DNA of 41,650 nt from Yoonia sp. Its GTDB lineage: Bacteria > Pseudomonadota > Alphaproteobacteria > Rhodobacterales > Rhodobacteraceae. Where the stretch lies: NCBI GenBank assembly GCA_029252195.1, contig JAQXBV010000021.1, positions 1 to 41,650 on the forward strand, read 5' to 3'. Positions 36,557 through 41,650 of the stretch are shown here, piece by piece (position 1 is the stretch's first letter; the number at the start of each line of letters is the position of its first letter). The position numbers and the translations under genes were made by a program. The notes beneath the pieces were generated by a model. The model was not told the origin of the DNA. It did no database searches and saw only the letters and a list, made by a program, of their open reading frames with translations.

Positions 36557-37245
36557 CCGATGACGATGACACAGAAGACGAGATCACTCTCGCCGCCGAA
36601 TATGCCTTGGGCCTGCTGACCTCAGGAGAGGCTGTCGCGTTTGAAGATGTGCTGTCCGTTGATCCCGAAATGCGTGATCATTATGCGCAATGGGCGGCCA
36701 GCTTGACGACATTGACCGATGAGATCGATCCTGTGGAGCCACCCGCGCACCTTCAGGCACAAATCACCGAAACGCTGTTCGGCCCTGTTGAGGCGAAGCC
36801 GTCGTTGCTGGCGCGCTTGGGCATTTTTGGGCCCGTCTTGGGTGGACTTGTCGCGGCTGTCTTGGTGCTGGTGGTCTTGAGCCAGACCAATTTCCTCAAA
36901 GACGGAGGCCCGACTTACGTCGCGGAAATCGCGGCAGAAGATGCGAGCCTTTTGGTCACCGCGCGTTTTGACCCTACAGAGGGGACGCTGCAGATGTCGC
37001 GCGAGGCTGGCACGCCATTGGCTGGCCGTTCGCAAGAGCTATGGCTGATTGTTGGGGAAAACCCGCCGATATCGCTCGGTGTCTGGCCTGACGGGCAAGC
37101 GCAGGCGGCACTTGCGATCTCTGCGGATGTCGCGGCACTGTTGCCCGATGGCGTGCTTGCAATCTCGGACGAGCCGCTTGGTGGATCACCGACGGGTCAA
37201 CCGACGGGCGCCATTCTCGGGGCGGGCGCCGTCACACTGCTTTAA
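36553..37245 (+). CDS. membrane anti-sigma factor, RskA-like
   Basis: The 230-residue protein has a cytoplasmic N-terminal anti-sigma part (ITLAAEYALGLLTSGEAVAFEDVLSVDPEM, about residues 11-40), one membrane helix at about 90-110 (LGIFGPVLGGLVAAVLVLVV), and a periplasmic C-terminal RskA domain (ELWLIVGENPPISLGVWPDGQA, AISDEPLGGSPTGQPTGAILGAG). There is no HxxxCxxC zinc motif, so it is not of the ZAS class. The ATG overlaps the sigma factor stop. It should hold that sigma factor inactive until a signal acts; the release route is unknown. Confidence 0.9.
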   Translation: MTDDDDTEDEITLAAEYALGLLTSGEAVAFEDVLSVDPEMRDHYAQWAASLTTLTDEIDPVEPPAHLQAQITETLFGPVEAKPSLLARLGIFGPVLGGLVAAVLVLVVLSQTNFLKDGGPTYVAEIAAEDASLLVTARFDPTEGTLQMSREAGTPLAGRSQELWLIVGENPPISLGVWPDGQAQAALAISADVAALLPDGVLAISDEPLGGSPTGQPTGAILGAGAVTLL

Positions 37246-37457
37246 GATCGGTTGAAACTCTTTGGCTCCCGCTGGCGTGTCTTAAACATTGCGCCAGTGG
37301 ACCAGAGAGACCACCGCTTGCGCAGACCTTGAGAGGTTAGAATGTGCCAGCGTCCCGCGATCACAGCCCCCTCACATCATCGTGCTTTGCCCTGAAACAT
37401 GTATTTTCGGGGCGGCGCATCGCATAGATATGCGGCAACACCAGATGGAGATGACCA

Positions 37458-37919
37458 ATGATGAACCGTCGCCGATTTACCCTGACCGCCTTGATGGCAG
37501 CAGCGGCCCCAGCGGCCTTGCGTGCCGAATCCTTTGAAGTGACCCGAACGGATGCGCAGTGGCGCGCCATGTTGACGGATCTGCAATATCAGGTGATGCG
37601 CCATGAGGCGACCGAGCGGGCAGGGACAAGCCCGCTGGATAAGACCTACGCGGCGGGGACATACCTGTGCCGCGGTTGCGATTTGCCGCTCTATGACAGT
37701 ACGGCCAAATTCGACAGCGGCACGGGCTGGCCAAGCTTTTATCAAAGCCTGCCGAATGCCATTGGCACGAAAGAAGACAACACGCTGTTCAGCACCCGCA
37801 CAGAGGCACATTGTCGCCGCTGCGGTAGCCATTTGGGCCATATTTTTGACGACGGCCCCGCGCCCACTGGCAAACGGCATTGCCTGAACGGGGCTAGCCT
37901 CGTGTTTGTCGCAGCCTAA
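37458..37919 (+). CDS. msrB: exported peptide-methionine (R)-S-oxide reductase MsrB
   Basis: MsrB reduces methionine-R-sulfoxide in proteins. The 153-residue product starts with a twin-arginine-like export signal, NRRRFTLTALMAAAAPAALRA, so it is probably periplasmic. The catalytic domain has both zinc CxxC pairs (LCRGCDLP and CRRCGSHLGH), the substrate motif DSGTGWPSF and the catalytic Cys in RHCLNGASL. The resolving Cys of the SGCGWPSF form is Thr here, and the usual Ser after the catalytic Cys (CxNS) is Gly. The two adjacent ATG codons leave the exact start open by one residue. 212 bases separate it from the anti-sigma gene. Confidence 0.92.
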   Translation: MMNRRRFTLTALMAAAAPAALRAESFEVTRTDAQWRAMLTDLQYQVMRHEATERAGTSPLDKTYAAGTYLCRGCDLPLYDSTAKFDSGTGWPSFYQSLPNAIGTKEDNTLFSTRTEAHCRRCGSHLGHIFDDGPAPTGKRHCLNGASLVFVAA

Positions 37920-37944
37920 ACCGCAGTCTGCGAATCTTCTGCAC

Positions 37945-37985
37945 AAGCCCTTGCGATCCTTTGCGATTGCGAGGGCTTAGCTTTG
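37945..37985 (+). terminator. probable terminator after msrB
   Basis: AAGCCCTTGCG (37945-37955) and TGCGAGGGCTT (37968-37978) pair over about eleven positions with two G-T wobbles around a 12-base loop, followed by AGCTTTG, a weak T-run. It lies 25 bases after the msrB stop. Confidence 0.6.
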
Positions 37986-38017
37986 TCCAAAGCAGGGAAA
38001 CGTAAGGAGACGACGCC

Positions 38018-38389
38018 ATGTTCAAGAAACAAGCCCTTATTCCAGGTAGCCTTTTGATCGGAGTGGCAGGCGGGGTCACGGCAAGCTACATCATCGACGA
38101 CCTTTGGTTCGCCAGTGTCATCTTTTTCCTTGCCTCCTGCGCAGGGGCCTGCACGATCGTCTTTTTCGGACGCCATGGCAGGGATGGCTGGGGGTGGGCG
38201 CTGTGGGGAGCGTGCCTTGCGACCTTCGGGTCCAGCGCGGCAGCAGGGCTGATCCTTGTGCTAGACAGGTTTTACGAGGTCCCGATGCTTGTGGGCGCAA
38301 CCCTTTGGGAGCATCCGGTAAACCTCCTTTTATGGGTCGTTTTTATGAGCTTGGCACATGTGGTGACGCGGACTTTGCGCGAAATATAG
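38018..38389 (+). CDS. unrecognised small membrane protein
   Basis: I do not recognise this 123-residue protein. It is hydrophobic throughout with four likely membrane helices (ALIPGSLLIGVAGGVTASYI, SVIFFLASCAGACTIVFF, ALWGACLATFGSSAAAGLILVL, LLLWVVFMSLAHVV). Short basic stretches (GRHGRDGWG, RTLREI) sit between and after them. AAGGAG lies eight bases before the ATG, which supports expression. It lies between the msrB terminator and a second membrane protein gene in the same direction, 63 bases on. Confidence 0.75.
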   Translation: MFKKQALIPGSLLIGVAGGVTASYIIDDLWFASVIFFLASCAGACTIVFFGRHGRDGWGWALWGACLATFGSSAAAGLILVLDRFYEVPMLVGATLWEHPVNLLLWVVFMSLAHVVTRTLREI

Positions 38390-38452
38390 AAACAGTCATT
38401 TTCCCAATGACTGCGCCCTTTGTGCGGCGGATTATGTTAGAAAAGATGCAAC

Positions 38453-38968
38453 ATGTTACGCCTGATCACACCCTTATTGCGCCCGATGCGCCAATTTGAC
38501 CTGACCCAAGGGGAGAGGTCGATTGTGCTCGCCTACTTTGGCGTTGCGGTCTTGGGGGCGGCATTAGGGGTTAATGTCGTGCTCACTTTGGGCGGCGTGG
38601 CGGCATGGATCACACCGTTTGCAGCCTACGATTATTGGGTCATCTTCTCTGCGGCAGTTGGTGGTTGCATCGGTCTATATCTTGGTCATGACCGCTTGGG
38701 TCATGCCGGCGCGCGCGGCTTTGGGCGCGCAGTTTTGGGCATGATTTGGATCAGCTTTGTCGGCGCTTTGTTCGGGGGCACACTCGCCTTGCCATTCTAC
38801 GGCACAATGTTTGGCCCGTTCACTTTGGTCGTTACCCTGATTAAAGCGCCAATTCTGGCACTGCTGTGGACGAGTTCACTGCTCTCCGCCCATTTCATGA
38901 TTAAAGTGCGCCGCGACGAGCGGGACAGCGTGCTTTACGCAGCACTGCCCGATAGCGGCGACAGCTAG
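38453..38968 (+). CDS. unrecognised membrane protein
   Basis: I do not recognise this 171-residue protein. The N-terminus is basic and amphipathic (LRLITPLLRPMRQFDLTQGERS), followed by four likely helices (IVLAYFGVAVLGAALGVNVV, YWVIFSAAVGGCIGLYLG, AVLGMIWISFVGALFGGTLAL, TLVVTLIKAPILALLWTSSLL) and a charged tail (KVRRDERDS). Glycine-rich helices resemble small transport or assembly proteins, but no family can be named. The start has no strong Shine-Dalgarno. It converges with the J-domain gene and overlaps it by four bases. Confidence 0.72.
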   Translation: MLRLITPLLRPMRQFDLTQGERSIVLAYFGVAVLGAALGVNVVLTLGGVAAWITPFAAYDYWVIFSAAVGGCIGLYLGHDRLGHAGARGFGRAVLGMIWISFVGALFGGTLALPFYGTMFGPFTLVVTLIKAPILALLWTSSLLSAHFMIKVRRDERDSVLYAALPDSGDS

Positions 38969-39597
38969 TCTTTGAAGCTGCGGCTGTTCTTGATCTGATC
39001 CCAAGCCCACACGACTTCGTTCAATTGATCTTCCTGGCTGCGGTCGCCGCCGTTCATATCGGGGTGCAAGACCTTGATCAGTGACTTATAAGCCTTGCGG
39101 ATTTCGGGCTTTGTCCAGTTATCTTTGGCGTCCAGAATCTCGATTGCGCGGCGTTCTGTGGCAGGCAGGCGGCGGCCAGCGGCAGGCCCTTTACCCGGAT
39201 TGCGGGTCGCATTTTCACCAAGCACCTGATGCGGATCGTCAACGCCGAGGCGGGCCCAAGCGCGCTGCTCTTCGGACCGTTTGCCAAACGGCTTGGTGGG
39301 GCGTTCCCAGACGCGGTCCTGATCCATCTGCGCCGCAATCTCGGCCTCTGATGTCGTATCAAAGAAGTTCCACTTGAGGTTATATTCGCGGACGTGCTGC
39401 TGGCAGAACCAGATATAATCGTCCAGCACATCGGGCGAACGAGGGGCGCGGTACAGACCTGCTTCTTCGCAGCCCTCATGGTCGCAAACGCGTTGCGATG
39501 TCTCGGATGCACCAGACATACCCCGACGCCCGCGCGGATTTTTCTTCTTGGACGACGACACGGACATGTCAAAACCAAAGGGGTCATTCTTCTTCAT
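38965..39597 (-). CDS. J-domain protein with N-terminal Cys/His motif
   Basis: The 210-residue protein carries a J-domain at its C-terminus (about residues 147-207) with the HPD triad intact at 178-180 (KVLHPDMNGG), so it should stimulate an Hsp70 (DnaK). The usual DnaJ order is reversed: the J-domain is last, and the N-terminal half has a possible metal site Cys38, Cys43, Cys65, His68 in CDHEGC...CQQH. A basic Lys/Arg stretch lies at 17-25. The client is unknown. The ATG at 39597 is preferred; a frame extension to 39627 lacks support. It is divergent from bolA. Confidence 0.87.
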   Translation of the reverse strand: MKKNDPFGFDMSVSSSKKKNPRGRRGMSGASETSQRVCDHEGCEEAGLYRAPRSPDVLDDYIWFCQQHVREYNLKWNFFDTTSEAEIAAQMDQDRVWERPTKPFGKRSEEQRAWARLGVDDPHQVLGENATRNPGKGPAAGRRLPATERRAIEILDAKDNWTKPEIRKAYKSLIKVLHPDMNGGDRSQEDQLNEVVWAWDQIKNSRSFKD

Positions 39598-39667
39598 TGT
39601 GCACTCAAACCTTTCCGACTCGGCCAATAGACTTTAAGCTTCTCACTGTCAGATAGAAGGGGGCTAA

Positions 39668-39931
39668 GTGAAAATAATGGGGCTGGACATTGAGATAAAA
39701 GGCGCGTTGGAAAATGCGTTTGCTGCGAATATCCTTGAGGTCATCAACGAAAGCCATATGCACAGTGGTCATGCGGGCGACGATGGCACTGGCGAAAGCC
39801 ATTGGCGGATTGTCATAGCGGCACCCGAATTTGCGCCGATGACGCGGATTGCACGTCATCGGGCTATTCACGCGGCCCTTGGTCCCAAGATTATCGGGCG
39901 CATCCACGCCCTTGCGATTGATATTCAGTAG
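39668..39931 (+). CDS. BolA family protein
   Basis: BolA proteins work with monothiol glutaredoxins in iron-sulfur handling and in morphology control. The 87-residue product shows NILEVINESHMHSGHAG and GESHWRIVIAAPEF, with the conserved His residues, followed by the helix RIARHRAIHAALGP. The GTG at 39668 has GAAGGGGG about five bases upstream; an ATG at 39677 is the alternative. It is divergent from the J-domain gene and abuts the DUF4177 gene tail to tail. Which BolA subclass it is cannot be told. Confidence 0.9.
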   Translation: MKIMGLDIEIKGALENAFAANILEVINESHMHSGHAGDDGTGESHWRIVIAAPEFAPMTRIARHRAIHAALGPKIIGRIHALAIDIQ

Positions 39932-40300
39932 TTACTCGGCGGCGACCTTTGGCTCTGGGCGGGCCGGATCGGCCGTGAGCGGCTTTGCCGCGACCTGTGG
40001 TGTGCTCACGACTGGTGCAATTGCCTGAAGCGCGGGCTCTGCGGGTTTATCAACGGACGTCGCTACTGCGATTGTGCGGCGGAAAACCAACATGTTTTGG
40101 AATGTTGTCACGCGTTTGGTGAAGCCTGACCGCTCTTCGCAAGGCAGGGTATCAGCCCCCTGATATTCCCAGCCCTCTGCACCCAATGCGTTCATGGCGG
40201 TCTCTAAGGCATTGGCAAAACGCTCTTCGGAGGATTTCACTCCTTTTGCCTTCAGGCCCGTTTTCGGAGCAGGAACAACTTTATATTCGTATTGAGACAT
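39932..40300 (-). CDS. DUF4177 domain-containing protein
   Basis: A 122-residue protein whose first 75 residues form a DUF4177-type domain: it opens YEYKVVPAPKTG, then FANALETAMNALGAEGWEYQGADTLPCEE, the common GWEY motif, and MLVFRRT. The rest is a Pro/Ala-rich low-complexity tail. The function is unknown. AAAGGGTG lies about five bases before the ATG at 40300, deciding against the upstream ATG at 40357. It ends one base past bolA. Confidence 0.85.
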   Translation of the reverse strand: MSQYEYKVVPAPKTGLKAKGVKSSEERFANALETAMNALGAEGWEYQGADTLPCEERSGFTKRVTTFQNMLVFRRTIAVATSVDKPAEPALQAIAPVVSTPQVAAKPLTADPARPEPKVAAE

Positions 40301-40426
40301 CTGGGCACCCTTTACTTCGACCTTGTTCATTGTATCGAGATCACCCCGCAAAACCAAGTATTCGCAAGATAAAATCGGCAGCGCTAAGTGTTGTGGTCGG
40401 ACAGAGTGCCGTCCGCTAGGTTTTGG

Positions 40427-41392
40427 CTAAAGCCAGCGCAAGACTCGAAACAGCACAAGCACCAGTGCCCCAATCGCCACACATCCCATGGCGACAATGG
40501 CAAATCCGGCCTGCGAGTCGACCAATGGCATCCCGCCAACATTGATCCCAAACAGACCTGTCAGAAATCCTAGCGGCAAGAACACGCCCGCAACGATCGA
40601 GAGCACATAGGTGTTGCGCCCCAGCGCCAGAGCGGCTTTTGCGTCCTCCTGGTCTTGGATCGCGGCTAGCCTGTCGTTGGTCGCGTCCAATTCCTCAATC
40701 GTGCGCTTGTTGCGGTTCATGGTTTCTTGCAAGTGGCGCTTGGCCGTCTCATCAAGCGGCCAGACGGTGCCGCTGCCCAATGCATGCAAAGCCTCCGCTT
40801 GCGGACGCACGAAGCGGCGTAATTTGATTGTCGTTTGCCGCAGGGTCGGAATATTCTCAGGCGGTGCCGTCTGCTCGTCAAAGGCGCGGTCTTCGGCCTC
40901 GTCGGTGTCCTCGGCAAGGGCCAAAGAGACCGCTTCGATCCGCTTGGTCAGGCCAAAAGCGAGGGCGGCCAGAAAGGCTGCGATGTCGCGCGGCGCCTTG
41001 CCCGCGACAATCTCGTCGCGGATCGCATCAAGGGCGAAAATCTTGTGGCGGCGGGCAGAAACAATAAGCCCCCCGGAGACCCAGAGGCGGATCGACACCA
41101 TGTCCTCGGCGTCCGCGCCAGCGTTCAGGTTCACACCGCGTAAGTTCAGGATCATGCCGCCCTGCACAGTGTCACAATGGGGGCGGGTTTCGGCCTGCAA
41201 CAGCGCTTTGGCAGCGGAACGGGGCAAATGTTCGGTCGCCCAACCCTCGAAGGCAGGCTCTGTCCGGTCAAAGTGAAGCCAGCGGTAGGCCATGGGGGAT
41301 TTGGCGCTTGGCCAGCCATCCGAAATCACATGGGCATGGCCATGTTCGTCGATGTCAAAGGCGTAAACGGGGGCGATGTTATGAGCCGTCAA
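40427..41392 (-). CDS. zntB: zinc transporter ZntB (CorA family)
   Basis: ZntB is a CorA-family inner-membrane protein that moves zinc. The 321-residue product has a long cytoplasmic alpha/beta domain with coiled helices (about 110-250, MNRNKRTIEELDATNDRLAAIQDQ) and two C-terminal membrane helices. Between them is the family loop GLFGINVGGMP, in which GIN replaces the GMN of CorA as is usual in ZntB. The start is a TTG at 41392 with GGGAGG nine bases upstream; no ATG gives a full N-terminus. Metal choice is inferred from the family, not seen. Confidence 0.9.
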   Translation of the reverse strand: MTAHNIAPVYAFDIDEHGHAHVISDGWPSAKSPMAYRWLHFDRTEPAFEGWATEHLPRSAAKALLQAETRPHCDTVQGGMILNLRGVNLNAGADAEDMVSIRLWVSGGLIVSARRHKIFALDAIRDEIVAGKAPRDIAAFLAALAFGLTKRIEAVSLALAEDTDEAEDRAFDEQTAPPENIPTLRQTTIKLRRFVRPQAEALHALGSGTVWPLDETAKRHLQETMNRNKRTIEELDATNDRLAAIQDQEDAKAALALGRNTYVLSIVAGVFLPLGFLTGLFGINVGGMPLVDSQAGFAIVAMGCVAIGALVLVLFRVLRWL

Positions 41393-41422
41393 TTCCTGTC
41401 GCCTCCCGTTGTGATTGCCTGA

Positions 41423-41448
41423 CTGCGTAGGATGGGTTTTAACCCATC
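41423..41448. repeat. 26-base dispersed repeat, copy 2 (between gatB and zntB)
   Basis: An exact reverse-complement copy of 25852-25877 lies seven bases past the gatB stop (reverse strand). The inner GATGGGTT-TT-AACCCATC is a tight hairpin. In this copy the repeat sits at a gene end rather than at a gene start. Confidence 0.92.
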
Positions 41449-41454
41449 ATCCCT

Positions 41455-41650
41455 TTAAAGGCCAAGCTTGGCCGCGACCAATTGATTGACCATGGCCGGA
41501 TTGGCCTTGCCGCCCGTCGATTTCATCACCTGACCCACAAACCAGCCCGCAAGCTTTGGATTGGCTTTCGCCTTTTCCACTTGGTCGGGGTTGGCGGCGA
41601 TGATCTCGTCAACGGCGGCCTCAATCGCGCCTGTATCCGTAACCTGCTTC
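41455..41650 (-). CDS. gatB: Asp/Glu-tRNA amidotransferase subunit B, C-terminal end (partial)
   Basis: The last 64 residues of GatB enter the window on the reverse strand, ending at a TAA at 41455-41457. The sequence reads [17 protein letters not shown], then [23 protein letters not shown] and [20 protein letters not shown], the C-terminal Yqey-like tail domain (GatB/Yqey) that binds tRNA. GatCAB amidates mischarged Glu-tRNA(Gln) and Asp-tRNA(Asn). The body of the gene is beyond the window edge. Confidence 0.95.
   Translation of the reverse strand, partial: KQVTDTGAIEAAVDEIIAANPDQVEKAKANPKLAGWFVGQVMKSTGGKANPAMVNQLVAAKLGL

Noticed and set aside
1..41650. CRISPR arrays, insertion sequences, prophage, tRNA or rRNA genes
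   Set aside because: No regularly spaced repeats, transposase, integrase or phage-like genes and no RNA gene signatures were seen; gene order and composition look native throughout.

Overview
The window looks like chromosome from an alphaproteobacterium of the family Rhodobacteraceae (roseobacter group). The evidence is a complete, largely one-directional dcw (division and cell wall) cluster in the order usual for that family, a DUF2484 pair between murC and murB, aerobic-type cobaltochelatase genes cobS and cobT, and an FtsZ with a long Pro/Ala linker ending in IPAFLRRQ. Genus cannot be decided from the sequence. Nothing looks like a prophage, insertion sequence, CRISPR array, tRNA or rRNA. 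Foreign DNA is not obvious anywhere.

Layout. Positions 1-1780: the tail of an unidentified gene, an Mrp/ApbC Fe-S carrier ATPase and a GNAT acetyltransferase. Positions 1781-2397: a 617-base non-coding block with an AT-rich half (two perfect DnaA-box 9-mers, four clustered GANTC sites) and a leader half ending in a strong intrinsic terminator just before mraZ. The leader matches the architecture of the UpsM small RNA and dcw leader of Rhodobacter sphaeroides. Positions 2398-23734: mraZ, rsmH, ftsL, ftsI, murE, murF, mraY, (hutD-like, reverse), murD, (YhiN-type flavoprotein, reverse), ftsW, murG, murC, two DUF2484 genes, murB, ddl, ftsQ, ftsA, ftsZ. Many joints are 1-4 base stop/start overlaps, which suggests translational coupling. 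A clear terminator follows ftsZ. Positions 23934-27532: lpxC, bamD and recN, so outer-membrane building genes directly follow the division genes.

Positions 27529-35792: a D-lactate dehydrogenase-type flavoprotein (reverse), a CLC chloride channel homologue (forward), then on the reverse strand DUF427, an aminopeptidase P, cobT and cobS. Positions 36011-38968: an ECF sigma factor coupled to its membrane anti-sigma factor, a Tat-type exported MsrB and two unrecognised small membrane proteins. Positions 38965-41650: a J-domain protein (reverse), BolA (forward), DUF4177 (reverse), ZntB (reverse) and the C-terminal end of GatB (reverse).

How it fits together: RsmH, MurC-G, MurB, Ddl and MraY make lipid II; FtsW and FtsI polymerise and cross-link it at the septum organised by FtsZ, FtsA, FtsQ and FtsL. 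The strongest candidates for new biology are the non-coding block in front of mraZ, the coupled DUF2484 pair inside the murein operon, and several family-type palindromic repeats placed at translation or transcription control points (recN start, cobS/cobT joint, cobT/pepP joint).
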